This document shows positions 18,768-27,607 of a stretch of 59,212 nucleotides of DNA, piece by piece. The stretch lies in assembly GCA_021849615.1 (NCBI GenBank), contig JAJZSQ010000006.1:1-59212 (forward strand). Direction: 5' to 3'. The notes beneath the pieces were generated by a model. The model ran no database searches and was not told where the DNA came from. It worked only from the letters and a program-made list of their open reading frames with translations. Each line of letters starts with the position of its first letter. The first letter of the stretch is position 1. Position numbers and translations under genes: made by a program. Source of the stretch: Pseudomonadota bacterium. Its GTDB lineage: Bacteria > Pseudomonadota > Gammaproteobacteria > Steroidobacterales > Steroidobacteraceae.

Positions 18768-19958
18768 TCAAACTTCCGTCGCCGGCTCGGTGAACCCGAG
18801 TTTGCGCAGACGCTCGACGAGCGTCGTACGACGCAGATTCAGCAGGCGGGCCGCCTGAGCCACGGTGCCGTTGGCACGCGCGAGCGCCTGCTGCACCAGC
18901 GCCCGTTCGATCGCGAGCAAATGCTCGCGCAGATCGATGCCCTGCTCGGGCAGCGCACACGGATCGGCTGCATCGCGCGCCGGGGGCGCGGACTCGAGCA
19001 GCTCGAGCGCCTCGAGATCCGTCAGCGCCGGCTCGCAGGTCGCCGCCATGGGCTCGATGCTGACCGCAGCGATCTCCGCCTCGCAAGACCACTCCTGCGG
19101 CGGCTGGTACTTCGGCGGCAGATCAGTCAGATCGACCGTCTGCCCGGCCCGCACGATCGAGAGGCGCTCGACCAGATTGGACAGCTCGCGCACGTTGCCG
19201 CTCCAGGCGTACACGCCGAGCGCGGCGAGCGCACGCGGGCTGAAGCGAACCATGCCGCGCCCCTCGGCTGCGTTGCGCGTGGCGAATTCATTGACGAGCG
19301 CCGGCAGGTCTTCTCGCCGCTCGCGCAGCGCCGGCATCTCGATCGGGAAAACATTCAAGCGATGGAAAAGGTCCTCGCGGAAGGTGCCCTGCGCAATCGA
19401 GGCCTCGAGGTTGCGGTGGGTGGCGGCAATGATGCGCACGTTGCAGCGGATCGGCGCGTGATTACCGACTCGCTCGAACACCCGTTCCTGCAGCACCCGC
19501 AGGAGCTTCACTTGCATCGAGGGGCTCATGTCGCCGATCTCATCGAGGAACAGCGTGCCGCCCTCGGCGATCTCGAAACGGCCCTTGCGGGCGGCGATTG
19601 CGCCGGTGAAGGCCCCCTTCTCGTGGCCGAACAGCTCGGACTCGAGCAGGTCGGCCGGAATGGCCCCGCAGTTGACCGCCACGAAGGGGCGGTTGCGCCG
19701 CGGGCTGAGCTCATGGATGGCCCGGGCGGCCACTTCCTTGCCCGTGCCGGACTCCCCGAGCACCAGCACGGTGGAGTCGAACCCGGCAACCTGGCGAATC
19801 AGGCTGATGACGGCCCGGATGGCCGGAGAGTTCCCGCTCGGCAGTCGCGCCCCTTCCTCGGCACTCGGAAAGCCCGCCGGGGCGGCGCCTTCATTGCGAG
19901 CGTCTTGGTCGAAGGCGATATCCGGGACACATTCGCTGGCGGCCATCAGGGTACCCAT
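18768..19958 (-). CDS. fleQ: FleQ-like sigma-54 activator lacking the N-terminal FleQ domain
   Basis: A 396-residue enhancer-binding protein, likely the master flagellar activator. Only about 45 residues precede the AAA+ domain, against about 140 in Pseudomonas FleQ, so the N-terminal REC-like FleQ domain is missing. AAA+ hallmarks: [13 protein letters not shown]-like [68 protein letters not shown] and [15 protein letters not shown]. The C-terminal Fis helix-turn-helix is [24 protein letters not shown]. The start is uncertain: ATG 19958 (used) or ATG 19946; ribosome sites are weak. The region upstream contains no remnant of the missing domain. Confidence 0.85.
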   Translation of the reverse strand: MGTLMAASECVPDIAFDQDARNEGAAPAGFPSAEEGARLPSGNSPAIRAVISLIRQVAGFDSTVLVLGESGTGKEVAARAIHELSPRRNRPFVAVNCGAIPADLLESELFGHEKGAFTGAIAARKGRFEIAEGGTLFLDEIGDMSPSMQVKLLRVLQERVFERVGNHAPIRCNVRIIAATHRNLEASIAQGTFREDLFHRLNVFPIEMPALRERREDLPALVNEFATRNAAEGRGMVRFSPRALAALGVYAWSGNVRELSNLVERLSIVRAGQTVDLTDLPPKYQPPQEWSCEAEIAAVSIEPMAATCEPALTDLEALELLESAPPARDAADPCALPEQGIDLREHLLAIERALVQQALARANGTVAQAARLLNLRRTTLVERLRKLGFTEPATEV

Positions 19959-20110
19959 TCTTGCTTGCTGTTCTTCGGGTGGCGTGCCCGGTCCGGACCG
20001 GGCCGGACGGGCGTTCCCCGTGGGACGTACTGTCGCCGATCTGCGCACGGGGTTCTGTGACCGGCCTCCAGATTGTTCACTTTTGGCGACAGGTGCGGGC
20101 GCAGCGTCCT

Positions 20111-20140
20111 GTCGTCACGACGTCACCGACGGTGGTGACG
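20111..20140. repeat. Nested inverted repeats upstream of fliL
   Basis: GTCGT-C-ACGAC (20111-20121) abuts a second perfect dyad CGTCACC-N6-GGTGACG (20121-20140). The second is centred about 133 bases upstream of the predicted fliL start, a distance typical of activator sites for sigma-54 promoters. It is a candidate FleQ-type site. Confidence 0.5.
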
Positions 20141-20163
20141 GAAGTCCGACGCTCCTGTGCGCA

Positions 20164-20179
20164 TGTGATCTGCCTCACA
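20164..20179. promoter_or_regulatory. CRP/Vfr/Clp-type binding site
   Basis: TGTGA-TCTGCC-TCACA is an exact match to the CRP-family consensus TGTGA-N6-TCACA. It lies between the divergent fleQ-like gene and fliL. Vfr, the pseudomonad CRP homologue, is known to bind at the fleQ promoter, so the location is meaningful. Confidence 0.7.
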
Positions 20180-20237
20180 CTCTGCTCTAGCGCAAAACCC
20201 TCGGTAATTCATCATGTTAAGCACGAAATAGAGCTCG

Positions 20238-20253
20238 TGGCACAGCCATTGCA
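20238..20253 (+). promoter_or_regulatory. Sigma-54 promoter of the fliL operon
   Basis: TGGCACA-N4-TTGCA with ten bases between GG and GC; one deviation from TGGCACG-N4-TTGCW. The predicted start is near 20264, about 36 bases before the fliL ATG. Confidence 0.85.
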
Positions 20254-20299
20254 CTGGTCGGTCGCACCCGTATTTCACGGATTTGGAGTTGCACCGACC

Positions 20300-20815
20300 A
20301 TGGCCACCGCACCCGAAGCTGCTGTCCCCGCCGACGCCGCCGAGGTCCCCGAGAAGAAAAAGCGCGGACTGCCCCTGTGGCTGACGATCACCCTGGCAGG
20401 TGTGCTGATCTGCGCGGCCGCCGGCGGTGGCTTCCTGCTGATGCACGCCAAGGCGACCGGGAAGACGCAGGCCAAGGCAGTCCACCCCCCGTCAGGCCCG
20501 CCGCACTACCTGCCGCTGAAGCCCTTCGTCGTCAATTTCCAGGGCAGCCAGCAGGCCCGCTACCTGCAGGTCGCGCTGCAGGTCATGTCGCGCGACCCCA
20601 AGACCCTCACGCTCATCGAGCAGAACGATCCGGTGGTGCGCAACAACCTGCTGCTGCTGCTCGGCTCGCAGCAGGCCACCGTACTCGCCACCGAGGCCGG
20701 CAAGCAGCAGCTGCGCGCCGCAGTGCTCGCCGCGATCCGCAAAATCGTCGCCGGTGCCGGCGGTGATCCGAACAACGTTGCCGCCATCTACTTCACCAGC
20801 TTCGTGATGCAGTAA
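20300..20815 (+). CDS. fliL: FliL: stator-associated basal-body protein
   Basis: A 171-residue single-pass membrane protein with its bulk in the periplasm. A lysine-rich cytoplasmic start (EKKKRG) is followed by one transmembrane helix (LPLWLTITLAGVLICAAAGGGFLLM) and the FliL domain with YLPLKPFVVNFQGSQQARYLQVALQVM and DPVVRNNLLLLLGSQ. The ATG at 20300 was chosen on the family N-terminus; in-frame codons upstream lie in the promoter. GGAG sits about 12 bases upstream. Confidence 0.94.
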   Translation: MATAPEAAVPADAAEVPEKKKRGLPLWLTITLAGVLICAAAGGGFLLMHAKATGKTQAKAVHPPSGPPHYLPLKPFVVNFQGSQQARYLQVALQVMSRDPKTLTLIEQNDPVVRNNLLLLLGSQQATVLATEAGKQQLRAAVLAAIRKIVAGAGGDPNNVAAIYFTSFVMQ

Positions 20816-20837
20816 CCGCGCCCATACCCACGCCCCC

Positions 20838-21842
20838 ATGAGCAACGAGAAGATACTCGACCAGGCCGAAATCGACGCGCTGCTGCACGGCGTCGATACC
20901 GGCGCGGTGAGCACCGAGCCGCAGGTCGCTCCGGGCGAAGCGCGCAGTTACGATTTCGCCAACCAGGTGCGCATCGTGCGCGGGCGCATGCCCACGCTCG
21001 AGATGATCAATGAGCGCTTCGCGCGCCTGCACCGCGTGAGTCTGTACAACCTGCTGCGCCGCGCCCCTGAGGTCGCCGTCGGCCCGGTGCAGATCAAGAA
21101 GTTCAGCGAATTCGTCCACACGCTGCACGTACCGACGAGCCTCAATCTGGTGCGTTTCAATCCGCTGCGCGGTACCGCGCTCATCGTGCTCGACCCGAAG
21201 TTGGTATTTTCCGTCGTCGACAACTTCTTCGGCGGTACTGGCCGGCACGCCAAGATCGAAGGCCGCGAATTCACCGCCACCGAGCAGCGCATCATCCACC
21301 TCGTGCTGCGCAGCGTCTTCGCCGACCTGCACGAGGCCTGGTCGCACGTGGCGGACCTGCAGCTGGAGTACCTGCAGTCGGAGATCAACCCCCACTTCGC
21401 CAACATTGTCTCGCCGTCCGAGATCGTGGTGGTCACCTCGTTTCACATCGAGCTCGACGGTGCCGGCGGTAATCTGCAAGTTGCCATGCCGTACGCGATG
21501 ATTGAGCCGCTGCGCGAAGTGCTCGACGCCGGCGTCGCCAGCGATCGGATGGAGAAGGACGAACGCTGGATGCAATCGCTGCGCGAGGAGATGGAAGATG
21601 CCGAGCTTGCACTGACCACGCTGGTCGGGCACACGCAGGTGTCGCTCGCTGACCTGCTGAACCTGAAGGCCGGCGACATCCTGCCGTGCGATTTCACCGG
21701 CAAGGTCACCATGATCGCCGAGGACGTGCCTGTTTTCCGCGGCTCGCTCGGCACCTCCCGCGGCCACCAGGCAGTGAAGATCGAGGAGCGCCTGCGGCGC
21801 GCCCGAAGCGCACCTGAGCCGATTCAAGTCAACCGTAAGTGA
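20838..21842 (+). CDS. fliM: FliM: C-ring switch protein
   Basis: Binds CheY-phosphate and sets rotation direction. The N-terminal CheY-binding peptide is recognisable as ILDQAEIDALLHGVD at residues 5-19. The middle CheC-like domain follows (MPTLEMINERFARLHRVSLYNLLRR; FFGGTGRHAKIEGREFTATEQRII), then the C-terminal SpoA domain (VSLADLLNLKAGDILPCDF). Its 334 residues are standard. Confidence 0.97.
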   Translation: MSNEKILDQAEIDALLHGVDTGAVSTEPQVAPGEARSYDFANQVRIVRGRMPTLEMINERFARLHRVSLYNLLRRAPEVAVGPVQIKKFSEFVHTLHVPTSLNLVRFNPLRGTALIVLDPKLVFSVVDNFFGGTGRHAKIEGREFTATEQRIIHLVLRSVFADLHEAWSHVADLQLEYLQSEINPHFANIVSPSEIVVVTSFHIELDGAGGNLQVAMPYAMIEPLREVLDAGVASDRMEKDERWMQSLREEMEDAELALTTLVGHTQVSLADLLNLKAGDILPCDFTGKVTMIAEDVPVFRGSLGTSRGHQAVKIEERLRRARSAPEPIQVNRK

Positions 21843-21844
21843 GC

Positions 21845-22186
21845 ATGCCCATGAATGCCAATGTTCAGGCCCAACCGGCCGAGTTCCAGGATTTGACCGA
21901 CGACGGCGGCAAACAGGACGCCCGTGACGTGAACCTCGAGGTCATTCTCGACGTTCCCGTGACGCTCTCGATGGAAGTCGGCCGCACCCGCATTCCGATC
22001 CGCAATTTCCTGCAGCTGAATCAGGGGTCCGTGGTCGAACTGGACCGCACCGCCGGTGAGCCGCTCGATGTCTACGTCAACGGCACGCTGGTCGCACACG
22101 GTGAGGTGGTCGTGGTGAACGAACGCTTCGGCATCCGTCTGACCGACGTCATCAGCCCTGCAGAGCGGCTGCGCAAACTCAAATGA
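21845..22186 (+). CDS. fliN: FliN: C-ring switch protein
   Basis: A 113-residue C-ring component with the SpoA fold: VNLEVILDVPVTLSMEVGRTRIPIRNFLQLNQGSVVELDRTAGEPLDVYVNGTLVAHGEVVVVNERFGIRLTDVIS in pieces across residues 30-105. ATG 21845 lies just after the fliM stop; GTG 21839 and ATG 21851 are alternatives. It overlaps fliO by four bases. Confidence 0.95.
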   Translation: MPMNANVQAQPAEFQDLTDDGGKQDARDVNLEVILDVPVTLSMEVGRTRIPIRNFLQLNQGSVVELDRTAGEPLDVYVNGTLVAHGEVVVVNERFGIRLTDVISPAERLRKLK

Positions 22187-22566
22187 GTCCACTGTTCGCC
22201 GCTCCGGCCGCCGGCAGTGCCGCACCTTCAGCGAGCGCCGGCGGACTGGTGTCCGTCACCTTCGCCCTGCTCGCCGTTCTTGCCGCCATTTTCGCGCTCG
22301 CCTGGCTCGCGCGACGGATGCGCATGCTCGGCAACCGTGCCGGCAACGCGTTGACGGTCCTCGCCAGCACCCCGCTCGGACCGAAGGAGCGCGCCGTGCT
22401 GCTGCAGGTCGGGGAGGCACAGGTCCTGCTCGGCGTCGCGCCCGGACAAGTCACCGCCCTGCACGTGCTCGCCCAGCCGATCGAGATCGGCAAGTCCGCG
22501 CCGGAAGCGCTCGAGGCGGCGCGCCCCACGTTCGCCGCGCTGCTGAAAAGGAGCCTCGGCAAATGA
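22183..22566 (+). CDS. fliO: FliO: export-gate assembly protein
   Basis: A 127-residue membrane protein with one N-terminal helix (LVSVTFALLAVLAAIFALAWLARRM) and a small cytoplasmic FliO domain with LGPKERAVLLQVGEAQVLLGVAPGQVTALHVL. It aids assembly of the FliP ring. It overlaps both fliN and fliP by four bases (ATGA). Confidence 0.92.
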   Translation: MSPLFAAPAAGSAAPSASAGGLVSVTFALLAVLAAIFALAWLARRMRMLGNRAGNALTVLASTPLGPKERAVLLQVGEAQVLLGVAPGQVTALHVLAQPIEIGKSAPEALEAARPTFAALLKRSLGK

Positions 22567-23306
22567 GCGCACTGCGCAAGAGCTGGCCGCTGCTGCTGCT
22601 CGCCCTGGCGCCGGCCGCGGCGCTGGCGGCACCGGGAATTCCGGCCTTCAGCGTCCAGACCCACGCCGGGACGCAGACCTACACGTTGACGCTGCAGGTC
22701 CTGGCGCTGATGACGGCGCTGTCGCTGCTGCCGGCGATCCTGCTGATGATGACCGCGTTCACGCGCATCGTGATTGTGCTCGGCATCCTGCGCCAGGCGC
22801 TCGGTGCGGGCCAGACGCCGCCGAATCAGATCCTGATCGGACTGGCGCTGTTTCTCACCTTTTTCGTGATGTCTCCGGTCATCCGCCAGATCGATCAGAA
22901 CGCCTACCAGCCGTACGCGGCCGGCACGATCAGCATGAGCGTCGCGCTCACGCGCGCCGAGCTGCCGCTGAAGGATTTCATGCTGCACCAGACGCGCGAG
23001 AGCGACATCGCCGTGTTCACCCACATCGCCGGCGGCAAGGGCTACGCCGCGCCGGTCGACGTACCGATGTCGGTGCTGGTGCCGGCGTTCGTCACCAGTG
23101 AGCTGAAGACCGCGTTCCTGATCGGCTTTCTCCTGTACATCCCGTTCGTGATCATCGATCTGGTGGTGGCGAGCGTGCTGATGTCGATGGGCATGATGAT
23201 GGTCTCCCCGGTGACGATCTCGCTGCCTTTCAAATTGATGCTGTTCGTGCTGGTGAACGGCTGGACCCTGGTCATGGGCTCGCTCGCAGCGAGCTTCTAT
23301 CACTGA
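22563..23306 (+). CDS. fliP: FliP: flagellar export gate protein
   Basis: Core protein of the FliPQR export pore. A cleavable signal peptide (residues 1 to about 22) is followed by the FliP signature regions LPAILLMMTAFTRIVIVLGILRQALG, TPPNQILIGLALFLTFFVMSPV and VLVPAFVTSELKTAFLIGFLLYIPFVIIDLVVASVLMSMGMMMVSP in pieces. At 247 residues it is standard length. Confidence 0.97.
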   Translation: MSALRKSWPLLLLALAPAAALAAPGIPAFSVQTHAGTQTYTLTLQVLALMTALSLLPAILLMMTAFTRIVIVLGILRQALGAGQTPPNQILIGLALFLTFFVMSPVIRQIDQNAYQPYAAGTISMSVALTRAELPLKDFMLHQTRESDIAVFTHIAGGKGYAAPVDVPMSVLVPAFVTSELKTAFLIGFLLYIPFVIIDLVVASVLMSMGMMMVSPVTISLPFKLMLFVLVNGWTLVMGSLAASFYH

Positions 23307-23319
23307 CGGAGAACACCGA

Positions 23320-23589
23320 GTGACCCCCAATACCGTGATGAACCTCGGCACCACTGCCCTGGAAGTCACCCTGATGCTCTCTTTGCCGCTGCTGCTCGCT
23401 GCGCTCGTGACCGGGGTGATCGTCGGGGCGTTCCAGGCCGCCACCCAGATCAACGAGATGACCTTGTCGTTCATCCCGAAGCTGCTCATGCTGGCGCTGG
23501 TCGTCGCGCTCACCGGACCTTGGATGCTGCACACCATGGTCGAGTACACCCGCGAGCTCATCTTGAGCATCCCGCAGCTGGTCAACTGA
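23320..23589 (+). CDS. fliQ: FliQ: flagellar export gate protein
   Basis: An 89-residue protein with two transmembrane helices. It has LMLSLPLLLAALVTGVIVGAFQAATQINEMTLSFIPK-type sequence spread over residues 19-55. The start is GTG at 23320 with GGAG about eight bases upstream. Confidence 0.96.
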   Translation: MTPNTVMNLGTTALEVTLMLSLPLLLAALVTGVIVGAFQAATQINEMTLSFIPKLLMLALVVALTGPWMLHTMVEYTRELILSIPQLVN

Positions 23590-23605
23590 CGCCGACGCCG
23601 CGCGC

Positions 23606-24382
23606 ATGATCGCCATCACTTCCGCCCAGCTCGAGCACGGCATCGCCGCGATCCTCTGGCCGTTCGTGCGCATCGGCTCGTGCTTCATGGTCGCCCCGGT
23701 ATTCGGGGCCGTGACGGTTCCGGGCCAGATCCGCATCGTGCTCTCCGGGGCGATCGCACTATTGATCGCCCCGCTGGTACCAGTGCCGACCGGCATCGCG
23801 CTGCTCTCCGGCGCTGGCGTACTGATCACCATCCAGCAGGTCGTCATCGGCGTCGCACTCGGGTTCTGTTTGCGACTGGTGTTCGAGGCACTCTCGCTCG
23901 GCGGTCAGATGATCGCCAACAGCATGGGGCTGTCGCTGTCGTTCAATATCGATCCGCTGAACGGCACCAGCACCCCGGCGCTCGGACAGCTCTACACGGT
24001 ACTGGTGACGCTGATTTTTCTGCTGCTGGATGGCCATACCGCCCTCATCCGCATCCTGGTCGAGGGCTTTCGCACCCTGCCGATCGGAACCAGCGGGTTC
24101 GGTCCGCGCGGTCTGTGGACTATCGTCAACTGGGGTTCGATTCTCTTCTCCGGCGCGCTCGCGGTGGCGCTGCCGGGGATCACTGCGCTGTTGATCACCA
24201 ATCTCGCCTTCGGCATCGTCAGCCGCGCCGCCCCGACGCTGAACCTGTTCGCCACCGGTCTGCCGATCTCCATCCTGTTCGGTCTGCTGGTCATCATCGT
24301 CACGCTGCCGGTGGTCGAATCGGGCTTCGTTCGGCTGCTCGGTGAGTCCTTCATGCTCCTGCGCCGGTTGAGCGGAGGCTGA
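23606..24382 (+). CDS. fliR: FliR: flagellar export gate protein
   Basis: A 258-residue multi-pass membrane subunit of the FliPQR pore. Motifs include WPFVRIGSCFMVAPVFG, a GFCLRLVFEALSLGGQMIANSMGLS helix, and FGIVSRAAPTLNLFATGLPISILFGL in pieces. It lies 16 bases after fliQ and three bases before flhB. Confidence 0.96.
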   Translation: MIAITSAQLEHGIAAILWPFVRIGSCFMVAPVFGAVTVPGQIRIVLSGAIALLIAPLVPVPTGIALLSGAGVLITIQQVVIGVALGFCLRLVFEALSLGGQMIANSMGLSLSFNIDPLNGTSTPALGQLYTVLVTLIFLLLDGHTALIRILVEGFRTLPIGTSGFGPRGLWTIVNWGSILFSGALAVALPGITALLITNLAFGIVSRAAPTLNLFATGLPISILFGLLVIIVTLPVVESGFVRLLGESFMLLRRLSGG

Positions 24383-24385
24383 GCA

Positions 24386-25510
24386 ATGGCCGAGACCGAC
24401 CAGGAAAAAACCGAACAACCTACAGGGAAACGCCTGGATGAGGCGCGCCAGGAGGGCCGAATCCCGCGCTCGCAGGATTTCAATACCGCCGCGGTGCTGT
24501 TGCTCGCCGGCGGGGGGCTGCGCATGTTCGGCGCGACTATCGCCGCGGCGCTCGCCGGACTGATGCACAGCGGCCTGCAGCTCACCGGCGCCGAGGTGTT
24601 CGACCCCAGGTACGCCCTCGCCACCGCCGGCAACGAGCTGATGCACGCGCTGCTCGCCTGCGCACCGCTGTTCGGGCTGACCGTCATCGCGGCGCTCGCT
24701 GCGCCTATGGCCCTCGGCGGATGGAACTTCAGCGTCCAGTCGCTGGCGCCGGATTTTACGCGACTCGATCCGATCGCCGGCTTCGGCCGGGTATTTTCGT
24801 TGCGCGCCGTGGTGGATCTCGCCAAGGCATTCGTGAAGTTTCTGCTCGTCTCCGGCACGGCTTTCCTTGTGCTGCGCAGCCAGGCGGCGCACATGCTCGC
24901 GCTCGGCAATGAGCCGCTCGAAGCCGGCGTCGCCGATGCCGTGCGACTGGTGGCGAGCGCCATGCTCATCATGTCCGGGACGCTCGGGCTCATCGCCGCG
25001 ATCGACGTACCGTGGCAGCTGTGGCAGCACCACAAGCAACTGCGCATGACGCGCGAGGAAATCCGCGACGAAGCGAAGGAATCGGAAGGCTCGCCAGAGA
25101 CCAAAGGGCGCGTCAGGCGCATGCAGCGCGATCTGCTGCGCCGCCGGATGATGCATGACGTTCCCACGGCGGACGTCGTCGTGACCAACCCGACGCACTT
25201 TGCGGTGGCCCTGCGCTACGACGAAGGCCGCATGCGCGCACCTCGAGTGGTCGCCAAGGGCGCCGACCTGATCGCGGCGCGCATCCGCGAGATCGCCACC
25301 GAGCACGCCGTACCGGTATTCGAAGCGCCGCCGCTGGCGCGCGCCCTGTTCCACAACGTCGAGATCGGCGGAGAAATCCCGACGGCACTGTATGTCGCGG
25401 TCGCGCAGGTCCTGACCTACATCTACCGCCTCAAAGTGGCGCGCGCGGCCGGTCAGCTGCCGCCCGAACCACCCGTCATCGATCCCTCGGTTGAAAACAT
25501 TCGGCATTGA
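24386..25510 (+). CDS. flhB: FlhB: export-gate substrate-specificity switch
   Basis: A 374-residue export gate protein with an N-terminal membrane domain (EKTEQPTGKRLDEARQEGRIPRSQD start, then four helices) and a cytoplasmic autocleaving domain. The NPTH cleavage site lies at about residue 266 in VVTNPTHFAVALRYDE. The hook protein FliK acts on this domain to change export specificity. Confidence 0.97.
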   Translation: MAETDQEKTEQPTGKRLDEARQEGRIPRSQDFNTAAVLLLAGGGLRMFGATIAAALAGLMHSGLQLTGAEVFDPRYALATAGNELMHALLACAPLFGLTVIAALAAPMALGGWNFSVQSLAPDFTRLDPIAGFGRVFSLRAVVDLAKAFVKFLLVSGTAFLVLRSQAAHMLALGNEPLEAGVADAVRLVASAMLIMSGTLGLIAAIDVPWQLWQHHKQLRMTREEIRDEAKESEGSPETKGRVRRMQRDLLRRRMMHDVPTADVVVTNPTHFAVALRYDEGRMRAPRVVAKGADLIAARIREIATEHAVPVFEAPPLARALFHNVEIGGEIPTALYVAVAQVLTYIYRLKVARAAGQLPPEPPVIDPSVENIRH

Positions 25511-25513
25511 TCC

Positions 25514-27604
25514 ATGAGCACAGCCGCCGCCACGTCACCTTCGCTTCCCTCCCTGCGCAACATCCTGCGCGTCGGTATCGGCGTGCCGATCGGCGTGCTC
25601 GGCGTGCTGGCCATGGTCATCCTGCCGCTGCCGCCGATCGCGCTCGACATCCTGTTCACGTTCAACATCGCGATGTCGATCGTGATCGTGATGAGCGTGT
25701 TCTACGTCTCCCGCCCGATCGAGTTCGGCGTATTCCCGACGGCACTGCTGCTGGCGACATTGTTGCGTCTGGCGTTGAACGTCGCCTCGGCCCGCGTCGT
25801 GCTGATGCATGGCTATGCTGGACCCGGCGCCGCCGGTCACGTCATCGAGTCGTTCGGCGAGTTCGTGGTCGGCGGCAACTTTGCCGTCGGCGTGGTGGTG
25901 TTCGTCATCCTGACCATCATCAACTTCGTGGTCATCACCAAAGGTGCCGGCCGCGTCTCGGAAGTCAGCGCCCGGTTCACCCTCGACGCGATGCCCGGCA
26001 AGCAGATGGCGATCGACGCGGATCTCGGCGCCGGACTGATCACTCAGGATGAGGCCCGCGTACGCCGCGCCGAGGTACGGGCCGAGGCTGATTTCTACGG
26101 ATCGATGGACGGTGCCAGCAAATTCGTGCGCGGCGATGCCATCGCCGGCATCCTGATTCTGCTGATCAACATCATCGGCGGCCTGGCGATGGGCACGCTG
26201 GGGCATGGCATGGCGCTGTCCGCCGCGCTGCACACTTACACGCTGCTCACCATCGGCGACGGCCTGGTGGCGCAGATTCCGGCGCTGCTGCTCTCGACCT
26301 CCGTGGCGATCATCGTCACGCGCATGTCGCGGCCCCAGGACATGGGCGGAGAGCTCACCAAGCAGCTGTTCGGCAATCCCCGCACGCTGGGCGTCGCTGG
26401 CGGGCTGCTCGGGGCGCTCGGATTGATCCCGGGCATGCCCAATGTGGCCTTCCTCCTGATGGCGAGTGTCTGCGGCGGGGGCGCCTACCTGATTCACCGG
26501 CGCAAGGCGAGCGCCGCCGCAGCACCGCCGGCCCCAAAGCCGGCCGCGCCGCCGCCGGAATCGCGCGACCTCACGTGGGAGGACGTGCGGCCGGTCGATC
26601 CGGTGGGGCTGGAAGTCGGCTACCGCCTAGTCACACTGGTCGACAGCAAGGGGCAGGGCGCGGACCTCCTCGGTCGGGTGCGCGGCGTACGCCGCAAGCT
26701 CTCGCAGGAGCTCGGCTTCCTGCTGCCGGCCGTGCACATCCGGGACAATCTCGATCTGAGCCCGAACGTCTATCGCATCAACCTGCATGGTGTGCCGGTG
26801 GGCGAGAGCACCGTCTACCCGGATCGGGAGCTGGCCATCAACGCCGGCCGGGTGTTCGGACCGCTGCAGGGCATCGCCACGCACGATCCGGCCTTCGGCA
26901 TGGAGGCCGTGTGGATCGAGCCGGCGAATCGCGATCACGCCCAGGCGCTCGGCTACACCGTGGTTGACCCCAGCACCGTGGTCGCCACCCATCTGTCGTT
27001 CATCCTGCAGTCGCACGCGCAGGAGATCCTCGGTCACGAGGAGGTGCAGCAGCTGCTGAACACGCTCGCCAAGTCCGCCCCGAAGCTGGTCGAGGACCTG
27101 GTGCCGCGGGTCCTGCCCCTGGCCGTGCTGGTACGGGTCTTGCAGGGTCTTCTCGCAGAACGCATCCCGATTCGCAACATGCGCACGATCATGGAAACAC
27201 TCGCCGAACACGCCCCCCGCTCCCAGGACCCGACCGTCCTGCTGCCGCTGGTGCGCGCCGCCCTCGGCCGCCAGATCGTCCAGGACATCGCGGGCGTGAG
27301 CGGCGAGCTGCCGGTCATCACCTTCGAGCCGGAACTGGAGCGGCTGCTGCAGAACTCGCTCGCCGCGAGCGCGACCAGCGCCGGACTCGAGCCGGGCCTC
27401 GCTGAACGGCTGCAGCAGCGCGTCGGTGAGGCGGCGCAGCAGCAGGAAGCTGCCGGTGCCGCACCGGTCCTGCTCGTGCCGCCGCAGCTGCGCATGCCGA
27501 TGACGAAATTCCTGCGTGCAGGCCTGCCGAGCCTGCACGTGCTGGCCTGGAACGAAATACCCGACAACCGCAAGGTCCGCGTCGTCACCGCGGTCGGCAG
27601 GTAA
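25514..27604 (+). CDS. flhA: FlhA: export-gate component
   Basis: A 696-residue protein with eight predicted N-terminal membrane helices, the FHIPEP-family region with VFPTALLLATLLRLALNVASARVVL, and KGAGRVSEVSARFTLDAMPGKQMAIDADL in pieces. The large cytoplasmic domain, from about residue 340, binds export chaperones. It begins three bases after flhB and ends three bases before flhF. Confidence 0.97.
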   Translation: MSTAAATSPSLPSLRNILRVGIGVPIGVLGVLAMVILPLPPIALDILFTFNIAMSIVIVMSVFYVSRPIEFGVFPTALLLATLLRLALNVASARVVLMHGYAGPGAAGHVIESFGEFVVGGNFAVGVVVFVILTIINFVVITKGAGRVSEVSARFTLDAMPGKQMAIDADLGAGLITQDEARVRRAEVRAEADFYGSMDGASKFVRGDAIAGILILLINIIGGLAMGTLGHGMALSAALHTYTLLTIGDGLVAQIPALLLSTSVAIIVTRMSRPQDMGGELTKQLFGNPRTLGVAGGLLGALGLIPGMPNVAFLLMASVCGGGAYLIHRRKASAAAAPPAPKPAAPPPESRDLTWEDVRPVDPVGLEVGYRLVTLVDSKGQGADLLGRVRGVRRKLSQELGFLLPAVHIRDNLDLSPNVYRINLHGVPVGESTVYPDRELAINAGRVFGPLQGIATHDPAFGMEAVWIEPANRDHAQALGYTVVDPSTVVATHLSFILQSHAQEILGHEEVQQLLNTLAKSAPKLVEDLVPRVLPLAVLVRVLQGLLAERIPIRNMRTIMETLAEHAPRSQDPTVLLPLVRAALGRQIVQDIAGVSGELPVITFEPELERLLQNSLAASATSAGLEPGLAERLQQRVGEAAQQQEAAGAAPVLLVPPQLRMPMTKFLRAGLPSLHVLAWNEIPDNRKVRVVTAVGR

Positions 27605-27607
27605 TTC

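Larger units (their letters stand above)
19959..20299. promoter_or_regulatory. 341-base divergent control region between fleQ-like gene and fliL
   Basis: No gene is supported here. The region holds a nested inverted repeat (20111-20140), a perfect CRP-type box (20164-20179) and the fliL sigma-54 promoter (20238-20253). It is locally less GC-rich around 20205-20235. The fleQ-like promoter itself is not obvious. Confidence 0.6.

Noticed and set aside
23759-25507. About 580-codon minus-strand open frame opposite fliR and flhB
   Set aside because: Composition is extreme (Arg, Gln, Asp) and it is antisense to clear genes.
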